NCBI RefSeq assembly: GCF_010111755.1
Contig: NC_088954.1
Coordinates: 1-64,000 of the forward strand
Reading direction: 5' to 3'
Source of the DNA: Nakaseomyces glabratus
Lineage: Eukaryota > Ascomycota > Saccharomycetes > Saccharomycetales > Saccharomycetaceae
Length of the DNA stretch: 64,000 bases
Numbering within the stretch: the stretch's first letter is position 1; each line of letters opens with the position of its first letter. The position numbers were made by a program, and so were the translations under genes. This document shows positions 31,170 through 41,386 of the stretch, piece after piece. The notes under the pieces were generated by a model that saw only the letters and a list, made by a program, of their open reading frames with translations, was not told the origin of the DNA and made no database searches.

Positions 31170-33260
31170 AGATAGTAGGAAATGTGCGAGTTATGTAACG
31201 TTTGACCAAGAAACAATCGCACAAACAGAATTGACATGACTTTGCTTTAACTCATTTTCTCTGCGGTAGTTTCACACAGCGCAGAAAACAGAGTCAAGGT
31301 GGAGCTGTAACCCCCCCTTCCCTATTTTTCTTCTGGGAAGACGTATTTTGAGTTTTTTTGGCTCCTGCATACGAACTCAAAGGCGTGTTTGCAGTGGAGG
31401 GGTCCCAGAAACAAAAATGAAATAAAAACGATTCTTCCCCCAGTATCGTGCCTTCCTTTACGGTCATTTCTTAGCGATGCCTACTTCTACGAACAAATGT
31501 AAGCGCTTCCACATGGCTTCTGATAGCGTAACACAGGGCAGGTTATCGTGTCGACTATTCCCAATCCTACTAGAGTTGAGCATATTCATAGGATATCCTA
31601 ACTACTTCCTTAATGGTAGCGCAAAAGCCTTCTCGTTATGAATCGTGTGCTGCACAGTTACATACCGGCGTTCCTACTATTTTTTACATGTATAACAAGC
31701 AGCGTCGAGATCAGCTTGTAGTCAAATAAGAGTGTGTTTTAGTATCTAAAACCTCGAAAACCGCTCGCTATGCAGCCCTGCGTGTCAATTCAGTAGAGAA
31801 GTTGATCTACAGTTTGCTCTTCTTATTCCTCTTTCTATACTTACAATTCCATTTCCCTTCCCTCCCTCGATATTCTATAGAAGGCTGGTGGGACATATCA
31901 ATTAGCACACCAGCAAGACTGGGCATCTCAAATGATGACGAAGCAAGAAAAACAGTTGCTATTCTATTCAATTCCTTCTACTCTTTCCAGCTGAAACTAG
32001 TATCATTCAGTAAAACTAGCGTACCAGTGTTGGCCCCAGGGCAAGCCTAATTTCATCACTATCAGTAGAGCATTCTATTGGCTTATGTGGAAATGGATGA
32101 CTTTCTTTTCCCCTGTTATCAGTCTTATCTGTTTCGTAATCCCCAAGGTCTTTGGAAGGAAGATGCCAGAGGACCCGAGGAAATGCTCAGAAACTACTGC
32201 AGTAGAAGTTGCAACAGTACACATACGTCATAAGAACAATCCGACGAAGAGTGGACCCCAAATAACCCAACCAACGCCCATATTCCCTCCTTCCCACAAA
32301 AATCGCCCTTGCGAGAAACGACCACTCACATGGCAGATAGATAACAGAAACTGCAAAATTGCATGTAAGATAAAGAATATTGGCATTAAGGTACCAAGTG
32401 AGGAGACACCCGTACGGGCATTTGGAAGGAAAGCTACCATTACAAGCACCGAAGAGCAGCAGGACTGGGTCTTCTAAGGAGAAAGATACGTACAAGTCCC
32501 TTCAAGCTCTTCCATTTCCATCTGAATCTGTTCGGTCTACGAAGTTTCTCAGCTACGTGTTCATGAAAATTCCAAAAAGCACTCAATATTGCGCACGAAG
32601 AAACACAACCTCTGAAAATCGAAGATATCGAAGCATCTCTTCTGCCTGAGTGAGAGAACAATCGCGGAGCAAGCAAATCCAAAACAGAACAGATAGATCG
32701 AAGGGAAAAAAAAAAGAAAGAATGATGAAAAGCAAATCCTAACGAAGAAACCCATGCAGGTGCAACATACATAAATGAAATAAAACAAGTAAAAAAGAAG
32801 CATATAGCCGGTACTGCACTTTCTCCGTACACTTTGAATGGTATAGCTAGCTGGATAGCTGAAGGTATTTTGACTCCACCTTGAATTGTATAACTTTGGC
32901 TGAGAGAAGATGGGCAAGGAATAGAGCGATGTGTTTGAAGCAATCACTTGGTAAACAGCTAACAAGATGAGCTTTTTGGATCAAGATGAGCCTTTGAACA
33001 CTGTACAGGCCATGTACTCCAGGCTATCCAGAAGAAATATCAAAAGAAAGAAGCTAGCACAATATAACAAAACAAGAACACTCACACAGCTGAACAGAAG
33101 ATAAAGCCGGTTTTGAAAAAAAAAAAAAAAGTGAATGAAAGTGTTCTTTACAGTCAAGATAAACTGATCAGTTAGCAGGAATAAGAAAAAAACCATCATA
33201 GTAAACAGTGTGGAATGAAAGGATTAGCAGTCCTTTTTGGAATTTATCCTACAACGAAAA

Positions 33261-33270
33261 ATATATAAAT
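33261..33270 (+). promoter_or_regulatory. Candidate TATA box of the glutamate dehydrogenase gene
   Basis: ATATATAAAT lies about 155 bp before the ATG at 33423. The following 150 bp are A/T-rich with little G, as usual in strong yeast leaders. Assigned by sequence and position. Confidence 0.5.
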
Positions 33271-33422
33271 ACCAAAGGATGATTCATTATCATACCATTT
33301 ATCTAAATTCTTCTCTCTTGGTGTTAATGTAATATTTTAATTTAGAGTTTTACTTAGCAAAACTTTTACACAAAAAATAAAACACTTTCAAGTGCCACAC
33401 AAAACATCAAAGTAAATCTGCA

Positions 33423-34805
33423 ATGTCTTCTCAAGTTAACGAACCAGAATTTCAACAAGCTTACCACGAAGTTGTTTCCTCTTTGAAGGACTCTTCTTTG
33501 TTCGAAAAGCACCCAAAATATGCTAAGGTTCTTCCAGTTGTCTCTGTCCCAGAGAGAATCATCCAATTCAGAGTTACTTGGGAAAATGACAACCACGAGC
33601 AAGAAGTTGCTACTGGTTACAGAGTCCAATTCAACTCCGCTAAGGGTCCATACAAGGGTGGTCTACGTTTCCATCCATCCGTCAACTTGTCTATTCTAAA
33701 GTTTTTGGGTTTTGAACAAATCTTCAAGAACGCTTTGACTGGTTTGGACATGGGTGGTGCCAAGGGTGGTCTATGTGTTGACCTAAAGGGTAGATCCGAC
33801 AACGAAATCAGAAGAATCTGTTACGCTTTCATGAGAGAACTACACAGACACATTGGTGCTGACACCGATGTTCCAGCTGGTGACATCGGTGTTGGTGGTC
33901 GTGAAATCGGTTACTTGTTCGGTGCTTACAGACATTACACTAACTCCTGGGAAGGTGTCCTTACTGGTAAGGGTTTGAACTGGGGTGGTTCTTTGATCAG
34001 ACCAGAAGCTACTGGTTACGGTCTAGTCTACTACACCCAGTCTATGATCGACTACGCCACCAAGGGTAAAGAATCTTTCTCTGGTAAGCGTGTTGCTATC
34101 TCTGGTAGTGGTAACGTTGCTCAATTCGCTGCTTTGAAGGTTATCGAACTAGGTGGTATTGTCGTCTCTCTATCTGATTCTAAGGGTTGTATCATCTCTG
34201 AAACCGGTATCACTACTGAACAGATCGCTTCTATTGCCGAAGCCAAGATCAAGTTCAAGTCCTTGGAACAAATTGTCGGTGAATACTCTGCTTTTGCTGA
34301 AAACAAGGTTGAATACGTTGCTGGTGCTCGTCCATGGACCTTAGTTGGTAAGGTTGACATTGCTCTGCCATGTGCTACCCAAAATGAAGTTTCCGGCGAC
34401 GAAGCTAAGGCTTTGGTTGCTGCTGGTGTAAAGTTTGTTGCTGAAGGTTCCAACATGGGTTGTACTCCAGAAGCTATTGATGTCTTCGAAAGCTCTCGTG
34501 CTACCGCCTCTGCTCCAGGTGAAGCTGTGTGGTACGCTATGGGTAAGAACTCTAACCTGGGTGGTGTCTTGACCTCTGGTTTGGAAATGGCCCAAAACTC
34601 TCAAAGAATGTCTTGGACTAGTGAGGAAGTCGACCAAGAATTGAAGAAGGGTATGGTTAACTGTTTCAACGACTGTATTGAAGCCGCTGAAAAGTACAGC
34701 AACGAATCTAACAAGAACGCCTTGCCATCTTTGGTCAAGGGTGGTAACATTGCAAGTTTCATTAAGGTCGCTGATGCCATGTTCGACCAAGGTGATGTTT
34801 TCTAA
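33423..34805 (+). CDS. GDH1: NADP+-specific glutamate dehydrogenase
   Basis: Makes glutamate from 2-oxoglutarate and ammonium with NADPH, the main ammonium-assimilation step; cytosolic, hexameric. The 460-residue protein is full length for the family. Visible landmarks are [13 protein letters not shown] with Lys78, the catalytic [10 protein letters not shown] with Lys114, [15 protein letters not shown] with Asp154, and the dinucleotide fold GSGNVAQFA at 228-236. The second strand ends in SDSKG, without the acidic residue of NAD enzymes, which fits NADP use. Codon choice is strongly biased (GGT, GCT, TCT, AAG), as in highly expressed yeast genes. By position next to BDH1, ECM1 and CNE1, all on the plus strand, it sits on the track of S. 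cerevisiae GDH3 (YAL062W). GDH1 and GDH3 are whole-genome-duplication partners, so the name GDH1 versus GDH3 is a matter of convention. Confidence 0.97.
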   Translation: MSSQVNEPEFQQAYHEVVSSLKDSSLFEKHPKYAKVLPVVSVPERIIQFRVTWENDNHEQEVATGYRVQFNSAKGPYKGGLRFHPSVNLSILKFLGFEQIFKNALTGLDMGGAKGGLCVDLKGRSDNEIRRICYAFMRELHRHIGADTDVPAGDIGVGGREIGYLFGAYRHYTNSWEGVLTGKGLNWGGSLIRPEATGYGLVYYTQSMIDYATKGKESFSGKRVAISGSGNVAQFAALKVIELGGIVVSLSDSKGCIISETGITTEQIASIAEAKIKFKSLEQIVGEYSAFAENKVEYVAGARPWTLVGKVDIALPCATQNEVSGDEAKALVAAGVKFVAEGSNMGCTPEAIDVFESSRATASAPGEAVWYAMGKNSNLGGVLTSGLEMAQNSQRMSWTSEEVDQELKKGMVNCFNDCIEAAEKYSNESNKNALPSLVKGGNIASFIKVADAMFDQGDVF

Positions 34806-37066
34806 TTCATTTGACAGTAGAAAATAATTCTTTATTGTCATTTTATAAAAAAGGTGTTACGTTATTCACCTGTCCTTCCTTTCTTTCATTTCAAACATTT
34901 AGATGCATTATATAACTAATAGTATATACACAAGGCGATAAATTTTCATTTAGTGTTCAAGCTGTGGTATTGTTTTTGCACATAACGAATAGGTGAATGT
35001 GTAATAAGTTCAATAGCATTATAATAATATATTCATTACCTTTTATACTGGTTGTTTTGCTTAATGTTATTTATGGCTAGTATTTTGGAGTCTGTATGTT
35101 TCGATGGTAAGGAGGTGGAGTGGATGGATTATTAGTTAACAACCTGCTGGAAATGTAATATATATAGTGATGTGAGGCAATTAATATTTCATGCAAAATA
35201 AATACCTTCCTAGACGAGTGTACTTACGATACCATTCATATCTACTCCTTAATGGTAATCAACTACTAAACCCGAAACGTCTGGATATTTTAGCATATGA
35301 AGTAGGTAAACATCATTCTATATCGTTCTATGATTGATATTGCTCCTATGCTACTTACACAATACGTATCATGAAAGTGAGTCTGTCATTTCATTGTAAT
35401 TCTGTTACAACTTGTCGGTGTTATAATGTTTCGATAATCAATCTTGAATCCCCTGCTATTGAAGTACGTATTAGTGATTACGTCATCGGCTTGTAGAGGT
35501 TACTTCAAATGACATTTGTCAGAAGAGTAGGTTGTTGAAACATTCATAACGACACACTTAAACACAATGGCGATCTGAGGACTACTAACTTACACTTTTT
35601 AGTCAAAATTGGTGGGGGTGATTACAGAAAGCACATGTAAGATAAAAAAGTAAGCAGTAAATACAGAGAAGAAATTACTTCTGGTTTGCATTGTAGTTCA
35701 ATAACAAGTATGCGGGGATAAAGACACTAGTGCCATACTATGTGAAAGTTTGTAAAAGTAACACAACGGATCCATGTATTTTGCTCATATATACCTTCCA
35801 AGTCTCAATAGATGTATTGCGTCAGTATTTTTTGTTTTTTATTCAATTTACCTGTATTTGTGTTTACTTAATAGAACATGTTACAGAGTCAAGAAAAGGA
35901 ATGCCTTTCACAACAAATGTTTGAGACTTGGAAGGCCTTTCAATAATTAAAGTTTGATAATCCATTCCCATTTCGCGAGATCTTATTTGTCGTTAAGATA
36001 CATCCTGCGACCTGATAACAATGCAGGAATATCATGATGTAATTCAAAACTTTGAAATCGCCTTATTATTTTCTGTATTTTTACTACAGTTTACGGATAT
36101 TGTATTGAAAATGCGAATATCACAGTAGTTATTATTAAGTAGGCCAATTTCATCATATAATGCTTTTCAGGTTATACAACAAAAACAACTGAGATATCTA
36201 ACTTTTTGACATAAGAAGTTTACGGGAGAGGGCAGGGATAAAGAATCCTTTGAGGGCTACTCATTATGAGTAAGTAGTTGATAGAAATTGACAACAACAT
36301 AATACCGATTTGCAAGAGCCCTCCACAACTTTCCACCCCTTCACTCCCACATATTACCCCTGACTATTTAAACATAGAAAGCTGTTTTCTGCAAGATATT
36401 AGAGGTGCAACTTTGGAACGGCGGATGTAGTTTTAATGCATCCGATCGTTTTATCCCAATACGAACGAGTGTGCTTGGAACCTGTATTACTGTTAAGTTA
36501 CATTTCGAAATAGGACTATTATCGGCGCAATTGTTTGTATCCCACAATGGAGATCAATGACGTTTTAACTATACGGAACTAGTGCTTTTATTTCCACAAG
36601 GTGTGAACAAAAAGACTAAAGGCCTTCTACAAAAGAACAGAACACACTGTAATATCCTGATTGCCCAATATCCCCATCTACCAGCAGAGATAGCGGCGTT
36701 ATGTAGTCGTGTCACTAAGAATAGAATAGAATAGAGCCAAATTTTCAACTATACAAGGATTGTAATACAGAAGGCTATTTTGTAGGAATTTGGTTACAAC
36801 GAATATTTTAATCCCGACACTATTTTCTGCTCCCGGGTTGTTCCTTTCGAAGAGCCACTGATGAAAAAATTCGTTGAGCATCCCTTAAAAAAATTCCATC
36901 CCGCAATTCCCCTTGAAATTTTTCAATGTGGGGAGGCTCTCGAGAAAGTGGTATTATGAAGCTTGTTGAACAGTAGTAATGGTTAGAAGACGAGCATGAT
37001 TGTTTCAATTATAATAGTGCCAAACAAATAAAACCTCATTACATAATTTTTTGTAGTTTTTGAAAT
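34806..37066. other. Intergenic region between the dehydrogenase and BDH1
   Basis: No gene seen; the longest ATG frames are about 60-75 codons and featureless. In S. cerevisiae a second butanediol dehydrogenase (BDH2) lies at this position. I see no remnant of it by eye. It contains a 15-bp inverted repeat (35794-35935), a 15-bp palindrome (36258-36272) and short poly-T tracts after the dehydrogenase stop that suit 3' end formation. Confidence 0.55.
35794..35935. repeat. 15-bp perfect inverted repeat with 112-bp loop
   Basis: CCTTCCAAGTCTCAA at 35794-35808 returns as its exact reverse complement at 35921-35935. The spacer is AT-rich without a coding frame. The structure resembles the ends of a small foldback element or the stem of a long hairpin RNA. 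No target-site duplication is obvious. Confidence 0.6.
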
Positions 37067-37076
37067 GTATATAAGC
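37067..37076 (+). promoter_or_regulatory. Candidate TATA box of BDH1
   Basis: GTATATAAGC lies about 215 bp upstream of the BDH1 ATG, matching the TATAWAAG consensus. It is the best such element in the upstream region. Position-based assignment. Confidence 0.45.
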
Positions 37077-37288
37077 AGACATCATATTCAACAAACATGC
37101 AAATTCAATCCAAATATTTTCATTCTTTCTTATTAATTTTTGCCATTGAATCATACAAGGATAATCATTAATCCAATATAGAACACAATACAATTCAAAA
37201 CTATTTGTTCTATTAATTTTCAGATACAAAGACTACAGATTCAGTTTTTTCTTTACACTTCAGTTCCAGCTTACCAAACTATTACAAG

Positions 37289-38440
37289 ATGAGATCATTA
37301 GCTTACTTTAAGACAGGTGATATTCATTTTACTGACAAGATTGATACTCCAAAGATCAATAATGATCATGAATTGATGATCGATGTGGCATGGTGTGGTA
37401 TTTGTGGTACCGACCTGCATGAGTTCTTAGAAGGTCCAATTTTCATGCCAAAGGATGGAGATACACATTATCTTTCCGGACTTGATCTACCGCTACCAAT
37501 GGGTCATGAAATGTCAGGTATTGTGAAGGAAGTAGGTAAGGGTGTGACTCGCTTTAAGCCTGGTGACAGGGTTGTTATTGAAGCTACCACAAGTTGTGGT
37601 GATACTCACCGTTGGCCAAAGTCTAAAGTCGCTAAAGGTGAACTATGTCCTGCTTGTGAAATGGGTTTACCAAATTGTTGCACACACGGTAGTTTCCAAG
37701 GTTTAGGATCTGTTGGTGGTGGTTTTGCCGAACAAGTTGTTGTTGGTGAAAAGCATGTTGTTAAAATTCCAGACAAATTGCCATTGGATGTTGCCGCTTT
37801 GGTTGAGCCTTTGTCTGTCGCATGGCATGCCGCTAGATTAGCCGAATTCAAAGAAGGCTCTAATGCTTTGGTTTTGGGTTCTGGTCCAATTGGTTTGGCC
37901 ATGATTCTTGCTTTGAAGGGTATGAAAGCTGGGAAGATTGTGGTTTCTGAGCCTGCCAAATTGAGAAGAGAACTAGCTGAGAAATTGAATGTCGTTGTTT
38001 TCAACCCAACTCATACAAGAGCACAAAATGCAATTGAGAAATTGAAAGAACTATCTCCAAAAGATCACGGTTTTGACTACACCTTTGACTGTTCTGGTGT
38101 TCAGGATACATTCAATGCAGCAGTTAAAGCTGCTTGTATTCAGGGTCACATTGTGAATGTGGCTATTTGGGGTCCCAAACCGGTAGCCTTCCATCCAATG
38201 GATATGACCTATGGTGAGAAGAAGCTTACTGGTACTATGGGCTATGTTACCAGAGATTTTGAGGAAGTTGTTGATGCCATTGATAAGGGATATATTTCCA
38301 TTGAGGAGTGTAAGCTATTGATTACTGGTAGAGTTAAATTGGAAGATGGTATGGAGAAGGGGTTCCATGAATTGATTGAGCATAAGGAAACTAATGTCAA
38401 GATTTTGTTGACCCCAAATAATCATGGAGAGTTACAATGA
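37289..38440 (+). CDS. BDH1: (R,R)-butanediol dehydrogenase, zinc alcohol dehydrogenase family
   Basis: Medium-chain, zinc-dependent dehydrogenase of 383 residues. It is expected to interconvert acetoin and (R,R)-2,3-butanediol with NAD(H) in the cytosol. Zinc ligands are visible: the catalytic site with Cys39 (CGICGTDLHE) and His72-Glu73 (MGHEMSGIVKEVG). A structural-zinc set lies in Cys103, Cys120, Cys123 and Cys130/131. The nucleotide fold GSGPIGLAMI follows near residue 198, and its second strand ends in the acidic VVSEP, which favours NAD over NADP. The gene lies between the glutamate dehydrogenase and ECM1 as in S. cerevisiae (YAL060W), but without the tandem paralogue BDH2. Substrate assignment rests on synteny and family; related polyol dehydrogenases share the fold. 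Confidence 0.93.
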   Translation: MRSLAYFKTGDIHFTDKIDTPKINNDHELMIDVAWCGICGTDLHEFLEGPIFMPKDGDTHYLSGLDLPLPMGHEMSGIVKEVGKGVTRFKPGDRVVIEATTSCGDTHRWPKSKVAKGELCPACEMGLPNCCTHGSFQGLGSVGGGFAEQVVVGEKHVVKIPDKLPLDVAALVEPLSVAWHAARLAEFKEGSNALVLGSGPIGLAMILALKGMKAGKIVVSEPAKLRRELAEKLNVVVFNPTHTRAQNAIEKLKELSPKDHGFDYTFDCSGVQDTFNAAVKAACIQGHIVNVAIWGPKPVAFHPMDMTYGEKKLTGTMGYVTRDFEEVVDAIDKGYISIEECKLLITGRVKLEDGMEKGFHELIEHKETNVKILLTPNNHGELQ

Positions 38441-38911
38441 GTACTCTCTAGACGAAGTAATGATATAAATGTCAAGCCATTGAGGTTTAGTTTTCTAACG
38501 ACTGATGAGATGATACATTATTAGTAAGTGAGATAGAAAATATCTTCGAACTACTAAAAGTATATATAAATGATGATTAAAATTAACGCTCAGGAACTTT
38601 TTTTAGCAATCATAGTGTCCTTTTACCCAAAAGAAATGACTGTAATGGCATCATGCTTGTGTATATTTTCTTAGCTTTTCAGTATTTAAATGTATAGTTG
38701 GGAATAAAAGAAGTTTCTAAAGTCAAGCTTTTCTAACCGCATTAGGACTAGTAGCTACCAGCCCTTAATATCAAAAAAGTCACAATAGATATAGATATTG
38801 ATGATTCGATTTAAACTGGGAAATGTTTCTGAATCACTATCAATGGTCAAATTGGGCAGTGATGATCAGAAACATCCTTTTTTGTCGTGTCTACGTATTT
38901 TCTCTGATTTT
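38441..38911. other. BDH1-ECM1 intergenic region
   Basis: About 470 bp before the ECM1 promoter motifs. It includes the BDH1 3' end with AT-rich polyadenylation-type sequence. No further feature seen. Confidence 0.5.
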
Positions 38912-38939
38912 TGAAAATTTCTGAAAATTTGCGATGAGC
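38912..38939 (+). promoter_or_regulatory. RRPE + PAC promoter elements of ECM1
   Basis: Two tandem TGAAAATTT words (38912-38920, 38922-38930) abut GCGATGAGC (38931-38939). These are the RRPE and PAC elements that mark ribosome-biogenesis genes in budding yeasts; PAC is bound by Dot6/Tod6 and RRPE by Stb3. They lie about 135-160 bp before the ECM1 ATG, the usual distance. This supports both the gene call and growth-rate control. Confidence 0.8.
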
Positions 38940-39074
38940 ATCGCATCGCAATAGGTATCGTCAACTTATTTTATAGTAGTAACCGAAAAGCCAATCATTC
39001 AAAATAATTCTGTCTTTCATATAATCAAGATTTTATTGAATTCCAACATTATAAAGTAAAACGTTACCGGTAAA

Positions 39075-39644
39075 ATGGCTAAGAAAATTTCAAAAAACTC
39101 CAGAGCTGCAAGACAATATGATCTAACTGATTTAGCTCCCAAAGAACTCCAGAATCTTCCGAGAGCAGAAAATACTGATCTAACTAATATAATGATCAGA
39201 ACAGCTGCAAAAAATGAGTCTCTTTTAGAAGCAAAGATAAGGAAGAAGAAGGACAGCAAGAACAAAGTGTCAAAGAAAGACTTTGAAAAGAAAATTGCCA
39301 AATCAGTCAAAATCATGGAGAAAGAGCGTCTAGAAAGGGCTTTGAATATCACAAATCGTCTCGACGGTAAAATTGCCAAATCTATTTCAAGAGCAAAGTA
39401 TGTGCAAAGTTCGAGAAAGGCTGGCTGGGATAGTATAAATGCGTCAATTAAAAAGGAATTGCTGGTACAAGCTTTGGAAGCAGAAGAAGAGGAGAAGAAA
39501 AATGAAGAAGCTGAAAAGGAAGGGGACATTGAGGTTGATGAAATGTATGACTCAGCTAAGATAGAAACTACAACAGAAGTCAAACCCCAATCTGTTGAGC
39601 CACAAAATTTGTTTGCATTGCTTCCGCTTGATACAGACGAATGA
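39075..39644 (+). CDS. ECM1: Ecm1, pre-60S ribosomal export factor
   Basis: Small basic, highly charged protein of 189 residues (S. cerevisiae Ecm1 has about 212). Ecm1 is a nucleolar/nuclear shuttling factor that accompanies the large ribosomal subunit during export. It starts MAKKISKNSRAARQYDL and is Lys-rich in the middle (residues 55-100). A Glu-rich helical segment (EAEEEEKKNEEAEKEG) follows, with a short C-terminal tail containing NLFALLP. No enzymatic motif is expected. Identity rests on the N-terminal sequence, size, position between BDH1 and CNE1 as in S. cerevisiae (YAL059W), and the PAC/RRPE promoter. The family evolves fast, so the match is mainly at the ends. Confidence 0.88.
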   Translation: MAKKISKNSRAARQYDLTDLAPKELQNLPRAENTDLTNIMIRTAAKNESLLEAKIRKKKDSKNKVSKKDFEKKIAKSVKIMEKERLERALNITNRLDGKIAKSISRAKYVQSSRKAGWDSINASIKKELLVQALEAEEEEKKNEEAEKEGDIEVDEMYDSAKIETTTEVKPQSVEPQNLFALLPLDTDE

Positions 39645-39997
39645 TTTAAGGAGTACAAAACATTTTTCATAATTTTATATACTAGTTTTGAAATAATCGA
39701 TTAAAAGTATTGCATTTATAGACATATTTGTTTACCATCATTAAGTATTATAAGAGATAAGAAAATAAAATCCAAAATATTCTGCAGTGATACACTTTCT
39801 GACTTTACCAATTTTGCGTGATCATCATTATCAAGATTAGAAAATTAAAATTTAAATGAGGGCAGCTTACTGCATGAGCCGATTGACAGATCTAGTACTA
39901 AATTCCAGCATAAAAAAATCAACCAACTACAAAGGGTAAACAGATTCAAAATTTAGAATAATACTCACACTTTAGTACTATTGTTTAATCTATCGAT
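39645..39997. other. ECM1-CNE1 intergenic region
   Basis: 353 bp of AT-rich DNA with the ECM1 terminator region and the CNE1 promoter. No distinct motif beyond AT tracts was recognised. Confidence 0.5.
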
Positions 39998-41146
39998 ATG
40001 AAATCAATTGGCTTATTGGGCCTATTCTTTACAGCAGCACATGTCCATGGACGTCACCTACCTATCAACAGTACAAATATATCTGGCTTTTGGGAGGACT
40101 TTGAGACTTATAAGACTAATGAGGATCTGAAGGAAGTATGGCATTCTTCAGAAGCAGTTGATGAGCATGGTAGAAAATTATTTCCTGCCTCTTGGAAGCT
40201 CTTTCATAATCCGGACTATGTGGAATCAAATCGGAAAGGGTTGCTTGTTAAGTCACCTGGGAAGTATGCTATGATTGGTAGAAATATCGAAAAACCTGTA
40301 AACTTATCAGACTCTGAACTGTTGGTGATACAATATGAGGTTAAGAGTACGAAAGATCCACATTGTGAGGGTGCCTTCATCAAGTTATTTCATAATATGT
40401 ATCTGGAAAGCCTTACTAACTATGATAGAAAAGCTGGAGTCAAATATGATCTTTTATTTGGTCCTGATTTCTGTCTACCAGATACAAACATGGTCCGGTT
40501 CGAATGGAGGAATAGGAAGGACAAAGAAGAGAAAAAACTAATTTTTAGCCCCAAGAGTAAATTGAATGATGGTCAGCACAAGAATCATCTATATACAATG
40601 ATATTGGATCTAGGTAATAAAATACTAGAAATACGAATTGATGGGAAAGTTGTATTAGCTACATCGCTTAATGACAGTCAACATTTTAAGGATACCAAAT
40701 ACATGTCTACAACTGATACTCATGAGGATTCATCAGAGTTTAATTTTTCAATTGATGGTCTTACGTTTGATATCTGGGGCACATTATCCGGTATTGTGTT
40801 CAAAAATGTATATATCGGGAACAGTATTGAAGAAGCAGAAATTATAGGCAATAATACATACCTTCCCAATGCTTTAAAAGAAAATGATCTCATCTTAAAA
40901 AAGTTGAAGGTCAAGAATGATGGAAAGGTTCCAAATGCAAAATCCCCTTATGATGACAATATATATTCGCAGAATTTGTTTGATATTTTGTTTGATAAAT
41001 TGGTAGGTTTATTGGAAGGGCTATCGATAAAGCATATGATAACTGTGCTCTTAGTACTAATTCCATATATGCTTTATTATCTGGCCAGAAATCATGAAAT
41101 GAAAAAAAGAATTCGGACGGAAGATATTGTAGAAATAAATAAATAA
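39998..41146 (+). CDS. CNE1: Calnexin homologue lacking the P-domain
   Basis: ER-membrane lectin chaperone family, 382 residues; S. cerevisiae Cne1 has 502. It has a signal peptide (about 1-18) and a luminal calnexin/calreticulin lectin domain. Conserved features include the disulfide cysteines Cys123 (PHCEGAFIKLF) and Cys159 (LLFGPDFC), the strand VRFEWRNRKD and the HLYTMILDL/EIRIDG strands. A single membrane span lies near 346-363, with a short basic cytosolic tail. The proline-rich P-domain, normally a hairpin of KPEDWD-type and GxWxPP-type repeats, is missing. After EIRIDG (about residue 216) the chain runs through some 30 polar residues straight into the last lectin strand region (FDIWGTLSGIVFKNVYIG). 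The frame is intact, so this is a clean loss and not a break. The position after ECM1 matches YAL058W. It may bind glycans but should not recruit a P-domain partner (the oxidoreductase Mpd1 has been linked to yeast Cne1). Confidence 0.88.
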   Translation: MKSIGLLGLFFTAAHVHGRHLPINSTNISGFWEDFETYKTNEDLKEVWHSSEAVDEHGRKLFPASWKLFHNPDYVESNRKGLLVKSPGKYAMIGRNIEKPVNLSDSELLVIQYEVKSTKDPHCEGAFIKLFHNMYLESLTNYDRKAGVKYDLLFGPDFCLPDTNMVRFEWRNRKDKEEKKLIFSPKSKLNDGQHKNHLYTMILDLGNKILEIRIDGKVVLATSLNDSQHFKDTKYMSTTDTHEDSSEFNFSIDGLTFDIWGTLSGIVFKNVYIGNSIEEAEIIGNNTYLPNALKENDLILKKLKVKNDGKVPNAKSPYDDNIYSQNLFDILFDKLVGLLEGLSIKHMITVLLVLIPYMLYYLARNHEMKKRIRTEDIVEINK

Positions 41147-41386
41147 ACATATATCACAATGAGACGCCCTACAAGATGCTCTGATCACCTTGGTATTATA
41201 AATTATCATATCTAGTTTAGATATTAGAGCTGGATATGTAAGTATTCATATTGAATTATTCATTTATAGAAGTTACGAATAAGTATGTTTAATTTACAAA
41301 AAAAGTTTTTTATGATATGCAACTGTTAGCTAAACTAAAAACTTCAGCTTCTATCTGCTGTTGATATCACTCTCGATAATCTCATT

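Larger units (their letters stand above)
27821..33260. other. Long intergenic region between AQY1 and the glutamate dehydrogenase
   Basis: About 5.4 kb without a convincing gene, the shared upstream region of two divergent genes. Short ATG frames exist (80 codons, minus, 29274-29516; 130 codons, plus, 32085-32477), but none resembles a known protein, and their overlap with open antisense frames argues against coding. The part from about 30.7 to 32.3 kb is richer in GC and in C or G runs than its surroundings. It contains a CCGGATCCGG palindrome (29213), a PAC-like motif (29134) and a cluster of GATAAG sites (30860-31169), listed separately. A lost gene or a non-coding transcript is possible. 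Confidence 0.5.

Noticed and set aside
32085..32477. 130-codon ATG frame upstream of the glutamate dehydrogenase
   Set aside because: No recognisable domain, ordinary intergenic composition, and long antisense frames overlap it; likely chance.
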